From Peptococcaceae bacterium (lineage in GTDB: Bacteria; Bacillota; Desulfitobacteriia; Desulfitobacteriales; Desulfitobacteriaceae), in contig JAITOS010000149.1 in assembly GCA_031289815.1 (NCBI GenBank), forward strand, positions 1-19,215: a DNA stretch of 19,215 bases, written 5' to 3'. The position numbers and the translations under genes were made by a program. This document shows, piece by piece, positions 1-7,045 of the stretch. The notes below the pieces were generated by a model. The model saw nothing but the letters and a program-made list of their open reading frames with translations. It was not told the origin of the DNA and made no database searches. Numbering within the stretch: the stretch's first letter is position 1; the number at the start of each line of letters is the position of its first letter.

Positions 1-150
1 GGAGGACTAAAGAACTTTTACCTGATTGACACGAGCCAATTATATCATGGGTATCACCAAGCCGATTGGTGCGGTGATGCGTTCAAAATACGACTACAAA
101 ACTTATTATACGAGGAGGATTACCCATGTTTGAAAGCATTGAGGCATTAG
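1..150 (+). CDS. C-terminal end of an unrecognised protein (partial)
   Basis: The first reading frame is open from the window edge to a TAG at 148-150, giving about 49 residues (start GGLKNFYLID, end LKALRH). The composition looks like real protein (mixed aromatic and charged residues, no low complexity), and the next gene's ribosome binding site (GAGGAGG near 112-118) and ATG sit inside its last codons. That 25-bp overlap is typical of translationally coupled operon genes. No family is recognised from this tail. It is probably the first visible member of the phospho-signalling cassette that follows. A chance open frame cannot be excluded because the N-terminus is missing. Confidence 0.5.
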   Translation, partial: GGLKNFYLIDTSQLYHGYHQADWCGDAFKIRLQNLLYEEDYPCLKALRH

Positions 151-374
151 AAAAGGAAGTTCAGGACTTCAAAGATAACATATTGGCGTCATCAGAATTG
201 GTCAGGACCATTGAACAGCTCACCGTCGTTACCAAAGCACAGCAAGAGAAGTTAGAAGCGAATGCGGAATTGTATAATAACATGAGCGATGCGATTAACA
301 CAAAATTTGCGATCCTTGCGTCAGGCGTGGGTGTTGCTATCATATTGATTATTGTAGCACTATTTGTGAAATAG
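126..374 (+). CDS. Small tail-anchored coiled-coil membrane protein
   Basis: The 82-residue product has an acidic, heptad-like helical region (about residues 1-58, rich in E, K, L, A, N) followed by one hydrophobic segment (about 60-80, GVGVAIILIIVALFV) and a terminal lysine. There is no N-terminal signal, so it is probably C-tail anchored with the coiled coil in the cytoplasm. GAGGAGG stands about 7 bases before the ATG. The kinase gene begins about 100 bp downstream on the same strand. By position it could serve as a membrane scaffold or adaptor for the kinase/vWA/phosphatase set, which is inference. No known family is recognised. Confidence 0.75.
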   Translation: MFESIEALEKEVQDFKDNILASSELVRTIEQLTVVTKAQQEKLEANAELYNNMSDAINTKFAILASGVGVAIILIIVALFVK

Positions 375-480
375 TAAAAATTTTACATACCACTGTATCG
401 AGTTGCAGTTCAATAAGGACGCATATAAGGCAGGTTATCCATGCAGTATTCCGATTAACGAGATAGGGAGGGAAAGGGAA

Positions 481-1782
481 ATGGAAGGGCAGTTAAAACC
501 AGGTGCTTACCTGACATCAGAAAGCGCTAACCAATATAAGGTCATTTCGCTCCTCGGTGCGGGAGGGCAAGGCGAAGTCTATGATGTCGAATTGGACGAC
601 CAACATTATGCCTTGAAATGGTATTTTAAGCATACAGCCACGAGTGAGCAGAAAGCGATATTGGATAATCTCGTGGTGAAGGGGATGCCTGACACTTCAT
701 TTCTCTGGCCACAAGATCTTATATTCAAGACGCATGGCGAGCCGTTCGGCTATATCATGCCTCTGCGCCCCAAGAATTACAAGAGCATCGTGGATATGAT
801 GAAGCGGCGAGTAGAGCCGACATTCTATGCACTGAGCCGTGCGGCTTATAACTTAACAAAGGGATACCAGAAACTGCACTCTATGGGGTACAGTTACCGG
901 GATATTTCTTTCGGGAACCTGTTCTTCGATCCAGCAAACGGCGATGTCCTCATCTGCGATAACGACAATGTTTCGGCAAACGGCATCGACAACAGTTCTA
1001 TTTACGGCACACCGCGTTTTATGGCTCCAGAAATCGTTGTTGGCAAGGCGAAACCATCACGCAATACGGATCTGTATTCCCTTGCTGTGTTGCTGTTCTA
1101 TATGTTTATGATGGGGCATCCGTTGGAGGGCAAACTTGAATCAGAGATCAAATGTATGGACATTCACGCGATGAACAAACTGTACGGTACGCATCCGGTG
1201 TTTGCTTATGACCCGATTGATAAAAGCAACCGCCCTGTTCGCGGATACCAAGATAACGTGCTGATTTACTGGGAACTTTATCCGCAGACACTTCGTGAGC
1301 TGTTTATGGCTTCGTTCACGGTCGGCTTAAACTCGCCGAATAGACGTATTACCGAAAAGCAATGGCTTGATACTTTCGCTAATCTGATGACGTGTATCGT
1401 GCTGTGTCCGAAGTGCAACTTGGAAGTGTTCTTTGACGAGGTGAAATCGGCGGCAGGCACGGCGCATACCTGTTGGAATTGTAAAAGTACAGTTGCTATT
1501 CCTGCTTCGCTCGTGGTTGGCAAGAGCCGAATCTTGCTGCAAAAGGGAGCGAAACTCCATTCCCATAACATTTGTGAGGATTACGATATGAATACAGTTG
1601 TTGGTAAAGTCGTTCAGAACCCAAACAATCCAAACCTTTGGGGCATAAAAAACGCAAGCAAGGACAACTGGACTTACATCAAGCCTGATGGCAGACAGAT
1701 ACCCATCGCCGCAGGCACATCCGTGGGTCTTGCAAAAAATGTAAAAATCAATTTCGGTCAATTGACAGGGGAGTTCAAGTAA
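481..1782 (+). CDS. Atypical Ser/Thr protein kinase with zinc ribbon (TerY-P type)
   Basis: The ATG at 481 follows GGGAGGGAAAGGG, so the product is 433 residues; an upstream in-frame TTG at 403 has no good ribosome site. The kinase fold is seen as a glycine-rich loop (LLGAGGQGEVYDV, 24-36), VAIK-like lysine in YALKWY (K46), catalytic loop YRDISFGNLFF (D141, N146; His of HRD replaced by Tyr), metal-binding D160 in ICDND (DFG replaced) and an APE motif (MAPE, 181-184). After the kinase come two CxxC pairs (C309/C312, C331/C334) forming a zinc ribbon, then a beta-rich tail ending in a FHA-like pattern (FGQLTGEF). It lies directly before vWA and PP2C genes. This is the kinase of the TerY-P triad, predicted to phosphorylate partners that the phosphatase reverses. 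Substrates are unknown. Confidence 0.9.
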   Translation: MEGQLKPGAYLTSESANQYKVISLLGAGGQGEVYDVELDDQHYALKWYFKHTATSEQKAILDNLVVKGMPDTSFLWPQDLIFKTHGEPFGYIMPLRPKNYKSIVDMMKRRVEPTFYALSRAAYNLTKGYQKLHSMGYSYRDISFGNLFFDPANGDVLICDNDNVSANGIDNSSIYGTPRFMAPEIVVGKAKPSRNTDLYSLAVLLFYMFMMGHPLEGKLESEIKCMDIHAMNKLYGTHPVFAYDPIDKSNRPVRGYQDNVLIYWELYPQTLRELFMASFTVGLNSPNRRITEKQWLDTFANLMTCIVLCPKCNLEVFFDEVKSAAGTAHTCWNCKSTVAIPASLVVGKSRILLQKGAKLHSHNICEDYDMNTVVGKVVQNPNNPNLWGIKNASKDNWTYIKPDGRQIPIAAGTSVGLAKNVKINFGQLTGEFK

Positions 1783-1837
1783 CACATAAAACTGCAACAT
1801 TGCCAAAAGCAGGGTAAATATTAAGGAGGAAACTACA

Positions 1838-2575
1838 GTGGCACAAAAGTTGAAAAGACCCGGCGGAGAACTGGCGAACAGACCACTTCATTTTATCTGG
1901 ATGGTTGACTGCTCCGGTTCCATGCACGGGGAAAAAATTGGAGCGGTGAATCACGCGATTCAGTCCACAATTCCAGAGATGAGAGACGCAGCGACGAACA
2001 ACCCGAACGCCCAGTTGTTGGTGCAAACCTTGAAATTTTCGACCGGGGCGTCTTGGGTCACGTCCGAGCCGGTGAACATCGAGGATTTCGCCTGGGACGA
2101 CCTCGATGCGGATGGCGTGACCGATTTAGGCAAAGCGTTTGAATTGCTCGCGGCCCAGCTTACCATTCCGCCGATGACTGACCGTGCATTGCCCCCGGTA
2201 TTGGTGCTGTTGTCCGATGGACAGCCTACCGACGATTACAAAAAGAACTTGGATAAGGTGCTTCACTTGCCTTGGGGCAAGAAGGCTGTTCGCATAGCGG
2301 TCTCCATTGGACAGGACGCCGATGACGCCATTCTTCAAGAATTTACGGGAAACAGAGAGCTTGTTCTCCAAGCTAACAACCCGCAGGCTCTCGTGAAGAT
2401 GATTAAGTGGGCGTCTACTGCTGCGTCGCTTGTTTCTGCTCCTGCAAGTAAGCCCAAAGACATAGCGGACGTGTCGATTCCTACTGGTGCCGATAATGAC
2501 ACCAACGCGCCACTCGTGCTTGATATGAATAACATTCCCGACCCCGCAGACATAGGCGTAGGCGACGTTTGGTAA
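1838..2575 (+). CDS. TerY-like von Willebrand factor A domain protein
   Basis: A GTG start at 1838 is chosen because AAGGAGG lies 8 bases upstream; the product is 245 residues. It is a single cytoplasmic vWA domain with an intact metal-ion-dependent adhesion site: DCSGS (D24, S26, S28), a threonine in DGVTDLGK (T95) and an aspartate in LLSDGQP (D127). The last ~50 residues are Asp/Pro/Ala-rich and probably disordered, and could be phosphorylated or bind a partner. There is no signal peptide or TM. Gene order kinase-vWA-PP2C is that of TerY-P triads, where the vWA protein is thought to act as a metal-dependent scaffold. The TerY_C zinc domain often fused to such proteins is absent here but encoded separately at 3510. 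Confidence 0.92.
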   Translation: MAQKLKRPGGELANRPLHFIWMVDCSGSMHGEKIGAVNHAIQSTIPEMRDAATNNPNAQLLVQTLKFSTGASWVTSEPVNIEDFAWDDLDADGVTDLGKAFELLAAQLTIPPMTDRALPPVLVLLSDGQPTDDYKKNLDKVLHLPWGKKAVRIAVSIGQDADDAILQEFTGNRELVLQANNPQALVKMIKWASTAASLVSAPASKPKDIADVSIPTGADNDTNAPLVLDMNNIPDPADIGVGDVW

Positions 2576-2602
2576 GGAGGCTGATTTTGGGAGGGATTGA
2601 AT

Positions 2603-3460
2603 ATGGTGCCATTCGTATGTGGCAAAAGTGTGAAGGGCGCGTCGCACATTCGAGCTAGGATTGGTTGTCAAGACAGCTTTAAGAACCGTAGCTTAGACGA
2701 CGGAACAATTATTTTAACGGTCGCCGACGGTCATGGGAGTGCTTCCTGCCCTTACAGCAAAACCGGTTCAAGGATTGCGGTTAACGTGTTCTGCAAGACA
2801 ATGGAAGAATTTGGCAAAAAATATGTGGGGGATTTCGAGAAATTATTCGCTTACCTCCGTAACGAGGGTAGAAAGAACGTCGCGCAGATCATTCATGAAG
2901 AATGGAAACGGCGCGTGTTAAAGAGACATATGAAGAGCAAACGGGAAGATCTGAGGTTGGCTAACGGCGAAAAGGATGAGGCGGGAATCCTTAAGAAATA
3001 CGGAACAACTCTTGTCGGATTGATGATTACCCCTGCATTTTGGTTTGCGTTTCAAATTGGTGATGGCGACATTTCGTATGCGGATAGTAAAGGCTTTAAG
3101 CAAGTCTTACAGACCGAGAAAATTCTCGGTACAGAAACTCACTCGCTTAGCAAGATTGACTGTTGGAAACAGGCAAAATCAAGGGTTTACAGACAACGGG
3201 TGGGTGACATCTCATTGCCGTTTGTGTTTATACTGTCTACCGATGGTTTCGCCAACAGCCACAAAAACGAGCAGGAATTCCAAAAGACCTGCGTGGATTA
3301 TTTTGCAATGCTCAACCAGCACGGTGGTGAAGCAGTCAAAGCTAATTTAAACAACTGGCTGGAGGAAACCAGTGAAAAGGGGTGCGGCGACGACGTTACG
3401 CTTTCAATGGCGTATTTCTGCGGTGAAACCGCTTCAGGAAAACGAGACAACAAGGTGTAA
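2603..3460 (+). CDS. PP2C-family Ser/Thr protein phosphatase
   Basis: The ATG at 2603, 7-8 bases after GGGAGGG, is preferred over an in-frame TTG at 2597; the product is 285 residues. PP2C motifs appear in order: CQDS (D24), VADGHG (D42, metal ligand), GTTLVG (134-139), IGDGD (152-156), LSTDG (D214, metal ligand) and GCGDDVTL (D263/D264). All expected acidic ligands for the binuclear Mn/Mg centre are present, so it should be active. There is no TM or sensor domain, so it is a cytoplasmic phosphatase. It follows the vWA gene by 27 bp and should reverse the neighbouring kinase's phosphorylation. A basic helical insert at about 100-125 may be a docking element. Confidence 0.93.
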   Translation: MVPFVCGKSVKGASHIRARIGCQDSFKNRSLDDGTIILTVADGHGSASCPYSKTGSRIAVNVFCKTMEEFGKKYVGDFEKLFAYLRNEGRKNVAQIIHEEWKRRVLKRHMKSKREDLRLANGEKDEAGILKKYGTTLVGLMITPAFWFAFQIGDGDISYADSKGFKQVLQTEKILGTETHSLSKIDCWKQAKSRVYRQRVGDISLPFVFILSTDGFANSHKNEQEFQKTCVDYFAMLNQHGGEAVKANLNNWLEETSEKGCGDDVTLSMAYFCGETASGKRDNKV

Positions 3461-3509
3461 CAACTGGAAAAAGCCGCGCCACAAACGAATAGTGATGTTG
3501 ATGTAGAGA

Positions 3510-3839
3510 ATGACGGAAACAAGCGAAGCCGTTATTCTTGTGGCGAAGTGTGCCAAGCAGCACAGGGCTTATGGACTGCGCGTTAAGAAAACAGGGAAAG
3601 ACAATTGGCTTGCCACTTGGATGTTCCCAATTAAGGAATCTTTGGCATATCCTGACTGTCCGTATTGTTGTGGCGGTCGTGGACTGGTGCTTTGCACGTG
3701 CGGACACCTAAATTGTGCCATAGTCAGAAACGGACCATTTACCTGCGAATGGTGCGGAATGCAAGGGAAGATAGATAGACGAATACAGCGGCGAAGTTAT
3801 AACTGCTGGGATGGATGTGTAAAACCTTCGATGGCTTAG
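3510..3839 (+). CDS. Stand-alone TerY_C-like zinc-binding protein
   Basis: The 109-residue product has an N-terminal portion resembling a small beta sheet (residues 8-45, ending WLATWMFPI) and a cysteine cluster: CPYC (C50, C53), LCTC (C62, C64), C69 and CEWC (C79, C82). This spacing resembles the TerY_C metal-binding domain usually fused to the C-terminus of TerY-type vWA proteins. It begins 49 bp after the phosphatase gene. A TAG lies 3 bases before the ATG and the ribosome site is weak (GTAGAGA), so this is the first possible start. Likely role: zinc-dependent partner of the vWA protein, split from it here. Assignment rests on cysteine pattern and context. Confidence 0.75.
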   Translation: MTETSEAVILVAKCAKQHRAYGLRVKKTGKDNWLATWMFPIKESLAYPDCPYCCGGRGLVLCTCGHLNCAIVRNGPFTCEWCGMQGKIDRRIQRRSYNCWDGCVKPSMA

Positions 3840-4191
3840 GCGCGCCTGTGGTGGGCAGTGGTGAACTTCCGCTTTCACGGCGGTTAGGGTGTATATACAT
3901 ACTAATCTACCAACTTACAATGGCGAAAAGAAATGAATGTCTCTTCATACGATCCAGGCCCCAAAGACAAGCGAAGGGAAAAGCGGAACCGTTTTCCCTT
4001 TGCAGACCCCAGAGAAAAACAGGAGGAAGATACAAACTCGCGTCCATTGCGGCGTCTCCCGGATACATTCGGGGCGTTTAACATTCATCGCATAAGAAAA
4101 GTTCTGGCGAACGGGAATGGCGCTATGAGCGATAAAATACGGGTGGTTACTTTCGGAGTTTGCCGCGCGGTGTGGGAAGGAGAACGGCGCG
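3840..4191 (+). other. 352-bp region without a convincing gene
   Basis: Open frames in this stretch (for example 3815-4081 and 3933-4214) are rich in Arg/Lys/Pro with no protein-like pattern. It contains a 10-bp palindrome TGTATATACA at 3890-3899 and a strong hairpin at 3971-4003. A ribosome site (GGAAGGAGAA, about 4174-4183) at the right end belongs to the next gene. It may hold the end of the phospho-signalling transcript and the start of the next, or a decayed gene. No promoter with good -35 and -10 boxes was found. Confidence 0.5.
3971..4003 (+). terminator. Hairpin, possible end of the TerY-P transcript
   Basis: Positions 3971-3982 (GCGAAGGGAAAA) pair with 3992-4003 (TTTTCCCTTTGC) over 12 bp with one G-U pair, around a 9-base loop. 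The stem is strong, but no T-run follows on the + strand, so it is not a canonical intrinsic terminator. It could instead be an mRNA-stabilising or processing element. Confidence 0.4.
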
Positions 4192-4596
4192 ATGACCAGG
4201 AAATTTATCGTTGAAATTGAATACGACCGCTATTTGGTCGAGTGCGACGCTCTTATAGCGGATAAAATCTCGGACTGCCAGTCGCAGTTCCGCAAATGGC
4301 TTTATGATAAGACGAATAACCACGGCTACTGGGTTGCGTTTACTGAAAACCCGGCTGACGTAAACAATCCCCAAAGTCCATACTACGGAACAGAGCTTGA
4401 CCCTGACGGCAAGGACGGCGTGGTTTATGGGATTGACGAATTTCTCCAATGGCTGAACGAAAATCATCTGCGTGACAGAGAACGCGCGAGGATCGTGGCC
4501 TCTGAACAAACCGGTTTGCACCACTTGGACGAGTTTAATTCCTGGCTGAAAGAGTTAAACATCTCCCAAAACGGCGTGCCTATTATCTATTTTTGA
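4192..4596 (+). CDS. Hypothetical acidic protein, 134 residues
   Basis: The ATG at 4192 has GGAAGGAGAA about 8 bases upstream. The product is soluble and fairly acidic, with an apparent N-terminal beta-strand pair (KFIVEIEYDRYLVECDAL) followed by alternating helical and loop stretches and many aromatic residues (WLYD, GYWVAF, FLQWLN, FNSWL). There is no signal, TM or cysteine cluster. The family is not recognised. Coding is supported by the ribosome site, natural amino-acid composition and a 14-bp gap to the DUF1294 gene. Size and composition would fit a small adaptor or immunity-type protein, but that is speculation. Confidence 0.75.
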   Translation: MTRKFIVEIEYDRYLVECDALIADKISDCQSQFRKWLYDKTNNHGYWVAFTENPADVNNPQSPYYGTELDPDGKDGVVYGIDEFLQWLNENHLRDRERARIVASEQTGLHHLDEFNSWLKELNISQNGVPIIYF

Positions 4597-4610
4597 AAGA
4601 GGGAATCGGA

Positions 4611-4889
4611 ATGCTGACGCTTATTTACCTCGTCGCTATAAGTCTGCTGGCGGTTATTCTGACCCTACACGACAAGAATGCCGCCCGTAAAAACGCTTGG
4701 CGCATAAAAGAGCGTACTCTGCTGGCGGTTGCCGCGTTTGGCGGTTCGGCGGCAATGCTTCTGACTATGCTCGCGGTGCGGCATAAAACCCGTCGTCCTA
4801 CATTCATGGTCGGAATACCGCTGATCATATTGGCGCAGGCGGCGATCGTCATCTTCGCGTTCAATCAAAGCCTGTCAGCCAGCTATTAA
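4611..4889 (+). CDS. DUF1294 family membrane protein
   Basis: The ATG at 4611 after GAGGGAATCGGA is chosen over an in-frame TTG at 4593, giving 92 residues. DUF1294 features are visible: an N-terminal TM helix (2-19), the D-K-x-A-A-R region then WRIKERTLL, a second hydrophobic segment with GGS (residues about 39-58), the RHKTRRPTF motif and a final TM (GIPLIILAQAAIVIF). Family members are small inner-membrane proteins of unknown function, sometimes fused to cold-shock domains. It forms a two-gene unit with the preceding hypothetical gene. Confidence 0.88.
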   Translation: MLTLIYLVAISLLAVILTLHDKNAARKNAWRIKERTLLAVAAFGGSAAMLLTMLAVRHKTRRPTFMVGIPLIILAQAAIVIFAFNQSLSASY

Positions 4890-5158
4890 GCATGGAGTCC
4901 GCAAAATCGGAGAGCCGGTTAAACATGTTTCATACTATTGCTATGTGATGGCGGCTTATTCAAATAGCGTTTGTGGAGGGTGTAAACCTTTAGCCATGCA
5001 GGAATATCCCCTGCGCCCTTTGTTATTATACCCGCTCAAATAGCGATGCGGCTTATCAACCGTGCTATTGCAAGCCCCGCTATGGGTAAGATAACGGTTG
5101 CCGACAGGGTTTGAGGACGCAGGTTGTCGAGGGTGAAAATAAATTCGATACTTCCTCA
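4890..5158 (+). other. Gene-free leader region with short repeats
   Basis: No open frame here looks coding. TCAAATAGCG occurs at 4960-4969 and 5036-5045, each next to a related GCGGCTTAT motif, and a small dyad (GCAGG...CCTGC) lies near 4998-5014. The region ends at the sigma-A promoter at 5159. Together with the promoter it makes a 335-bp gap before the HTH gene. It may hold operators or mobile-element end sequence. No known riboswitch is recognised. Confidence 0.4.
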
Positions 5159-5187
5159 TTGATTTCTTCGGAAAACCGCAGTATAAT
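5159..5187 (+). promoter_or_regulatory. Sigma-A promoter for the HTH-RhuM unit
   Basis: TTGATT at 5159-5164 and TATAAT at 5182-5187 are separated by exactly 17 bp. Transcription should begin near 5194, about 30 bases before the ATG at 5225. The -10 matches the consensus fully and the -35 matches four of six. Confidence 0.8.
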
Positions 5188-5224
5188 GTAATTCGTTGAG
5201 TTTACCACACGAAAGGTGCCGGAT

Positions 5225-5434
5225 ATGGAATTGGACTGGATAACACCACAACAAGCCGCTGAGAAATGGAATATCACCGACAGGCGCGTTCAAGACCTTT
5301 GTTTGAGCGGGAGAATAGACGGCGCGGTCAGGCTTGGGCGAGGTTGGCTCATACCAAAAAACACGCCCAAACCTGCTGACGGCAGGAGAAATAACGGTCG
5401 TATCGCCGCAGAGATTGAGCAGGAATCCCTGTGA
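5225..5434 (+). CDS. Small helix-turn-helix DNA-binding protein
   Basis: The ATG at 5225, about 6 bases after GAAAGGTG, gives 69 residues (an in-frame GTG at 5216 is part of that ribosome site). The protein is a MerR/excisionase-like winged helix: WITPQQAAEKWNIT, then RRVQDLCLSGRIDGA and GRGWLIPK, followed by a short tail with KPADGR. This arrangement is common in small HTH proteins carried on integrative elements of gut-type Firmicutes, beside RhuM or Fic genes. It is probably a local repressor or excisionase-like factor acting on its own promoter region. The RhuM gene follows 15 bp later. Confidence 0.82.
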   Translation: MELDWITPQQAAEKWNITDRRVQDLCLSGRIDGAVRLGRGWLIPKNTPKPADGRRNNGRIAAEIEQESL

Positions 5435-5449
5435 CGGAGGTTGGCGAAA

Positions 5450-6529
5450 ATGAGTAAAAAACTCCAAATCCGTAATAGTACGGTCGATTTCCTGATGTTC
5501 ACGAAACAGGCCGGAGAAGACTCTATCGAAGTGCGGGTGCAAGATAACAATGTGTGGCTAACGCAAAAAGCGATCGCACAGCTTTTTGACATTGATCGCA
5601 GCGTAGTCACCAAACATCTCCAAAACACCTATGAAACACAGGAATTAGACGAAAATCGAACTTGTGCAAAATATGCACAAGTTGCCGATAACGGCAAAAC
5701 GTATCGCTACCTTTTCTACTCGTTAGAGGCCATCATCGCCGTAGGTTATCGCACAAACTCTGAGCGGGCTACGCAATTCAGGCAATGGGCGACAAAGGTT
5801 CTCTCCACTTTTGCCAAACAAGGATATGTTTTGGACAAAGACCGGCTTATCAACGGGCAGATTTTCGATGAGGATTATTTTGACCATTTAATAGCCGAAA
5901 TACAGGAAATCCGGGCGAGTGAACGCCGCTTCTATCAGAAAATCACCGACATCTATGCCACGGCTGTGGATTATTCATTTGACTCGCAGACCACGCATCA
6001 CTTCTTTGCAACCGTGCAAAACAAGATGCACTACGCTGTTCACGGAAAAACAGCGGCGGAATTGATTATTGCCCGTGCTGACCATACGAAACAGCATATG
6101 GGACTGACGAGTTGGAAGAACGCCCCAGCAGGAAAAATCGTGAAAACGGACGTGTCGATTGCTAAAAACTATCTTTCGCAGCCTGAAATGAGCGAACTGA
6201 ACGAGTTCATAGAGATGTACCTTGACTATGCAAACCGCCAGGCCCGCAGACATATTCCGATGACGATGCTGGACTGGGCCAGCAAGCTCGATGCTTTCCT
6301 TAAATTCAACGACGCGGAAATCTTGCAAGATAAGGGCAAGGTAACCGCCGAAATCGCCAAAGCGTTTGCCGAAAGCGAGTTTGAGCAGTACCGTGTTTTG
6401 CAAGATACGGCGTATCAAAGCGACTTTGACCGGATGACCGCCGAAATTCTGCAACCATCGGTTGCAAAATTTCAAAAATCAATCACGAGTTCGATGGAGG
6501 TAAAGCCGAATGAGCGAACAGAAAAATAA
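5450..6529 (+). CDS. RhuM family protein
   Basis: The ATG at 5450 is 9 bases after GGAGG (an in-frame TTG at 5441 is less suitable); the product is 359 residues, a full-length RhuM protein. The N-terminal part holds the family's hallmarks: VWLTQKAIAQLFDIDRSVV, then a stretch with RTCAKYAQVADNGKTYRYLF, and LEAIIAVGYRTNS with FRQWAT. The C-terminal half is helical (SFDSQTTHHFFATVQNKMHYAVHG, charged helices to the end). The N-terminus resembles a DNA-binding antirepressor/KilA-N-like region. The family was named from a Salmonella pathogenicity island gene and is common on mobile islands; its biochemical role is unproven. Its last codons overlap the Bro-N remnant start at 6510. Confidence 0.9.
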   Translation: MSKKLQIRNSTVDFLMFTKQAGEDSIEVRVQDNNVWLTQKAIAQLFDIDRSVVTKHLQNTYETQELDENRTCAKYAQVADNGKTYRYLFYSLEAIIAVGYRTNSERATQFRQWATKVLSTFAKQGYVLDKDRLINGQIFDEDYFDHLIAEIQEIRASERRFYQKITDIYATAVDYSFDSQTTHHFFATVQNKMHYAVHGKTAAELIIARADHTKQHMGLTSWKNAPAGKIVKTDVSIAKNYLSQPEMSELNEFIEMYLDYANRQARRHIPMTMLDWASKLDAFLKFNDAEILQDKGKVTAEIAKAFAESEFEQYRVLQDTAYQSDFDRMTAEILQPSVAKFQKSITSSMEVKPNERTEK

Positions 6530-6629
6530 AATCAAACTTTTTGAAGATAAGCAGGTGCGTTTCGAGTGGGATGAGTAAGCGGAAAAATGGTGGTTTTCGG
6601 TAGTTGATATCGTTGTCGTACTGAATGAA
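6510..6629 (+). pseudogene. Bro-N/antirepressor family remnant with internal stop
   Basis: An ATG at 6510 with GGAGG at 6496-6500 opens a frame reading SEQKNKIKLFEDKQVRFEWD, ended after 22 residues by TAA at 6576-6578. The same frame continues past the stop as AEKWWFSVVDIVVVLNE. Together these match the start of Bro-N type phage antirepressor proteins, in which a Glu usually stands where the stop is, so a single GAA-to-TAA change explains it. After about 40 codons homology ends abruptly and a toxin tail begins. The gene is disabled by both the nonsense codon and the truncation. Confidence 0.75.
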
Positions 6630-6686
6630 ATTGAGCTTGCGCTGAAATACAAAGCGGATTATGAGGGGAGGCTCGAAAGGAAATGA
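6630..6686 (+). pseudogene. C-terminal remnant of a HigB/Gp49-like toxin
   Basis: In the same frame as the Bro-N remnant, codons from about 6627 read EIELALKYKADYEGRLERK and end with TGA at 6684-6686. Gp49-like (HigB/RelE) toxins typically end with a 'TPxxEIxxAxxYxxDY' helix of this kind, and their stop overlaps the antitoxin start exactly as here. Only the last ~18 residues remain, so the RNase fold is gone. The exact junction near 6626-6632 is uncertain. Confidence 0.65.
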
Positions 6687-6955
6687 ACGACTTGAACAAG
6701 TATTTAGACGAACAGCTAAAAAACCCGGAGTTTGCGGCTGAATGGGAAAGCCAGCGTCCCGAACGCGAATATATCAAGGCCATCATTGCCGCCCGCGTAG
6801 AGCAAAACTTGATGCAGGAAGAGTTATCCCGTAAAACGGGTATCCGGCAATCCAACATCAGCCGAATTGAAAACGGGAATTGCAGTCCGACAATCGCCAC
6901 ATTACAGCAGATTGCGGACGGCGTGGGAAAAACGCTCCATATTGAGTTCAGATAG
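6683..6955 (+). CDS. HigA-like XRE family antitoxin (orphan)
   Basis: The ATG at 6683 overlaps the remnant toxin's TGA (ATGA), the usual toxin-antitoxin coupling; the ribosome site GAGGGGAGG lies upstream. The 90-residue product has an N-terminal helical part (LDEQLKNPEFAAEWESQRPEREY), then an XRE helix-turn-helix: LMQEELSRKTGIRQSNISRIENG and SPTIATLQQIADGVGKTL. 'Lxx.L.dpefaaeye' starts are typical of HigA proteins paired with Gp49-like toxins. Because the toxin is destroyed, this antitoxin is an orphan that may still act as a DNA-binding repressor or neutralise related toxins elsewhere. Confidence 0.88.
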   Translation: MNDLNKYLDEQLKNPEFAAEWESQRPEREYIKAIIAARVEQNLMQEELSRKTGIRQSNISRIENGNCSPTIATLQQIADGVGKTLHIEFR

Positions 6956-7045
6956 ACGCTTATTGAAGAGAGTTTGCGGCTATCGGGTGAAATCCCTGCG
7001 CGGTACGCAATTCCGCTGCGAAATCTAACGCTGTCTGGTTTCTGC

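Noticed and set aside
3815..4214. Two overlapping + strand frames (3815-4081 and 3933-4214)
   Set aside because: Basic, Pro-rich composition, no ribosome site and no recognisable pattern; the second also overlaps the start of the gene at 4192.
6956..7045. Bidirectional terminator between the convergent antitoxin and zinc-ribbon genes
   Set aside because: Only loose GC-rich pairings are visible, with no clean stem and T-run.
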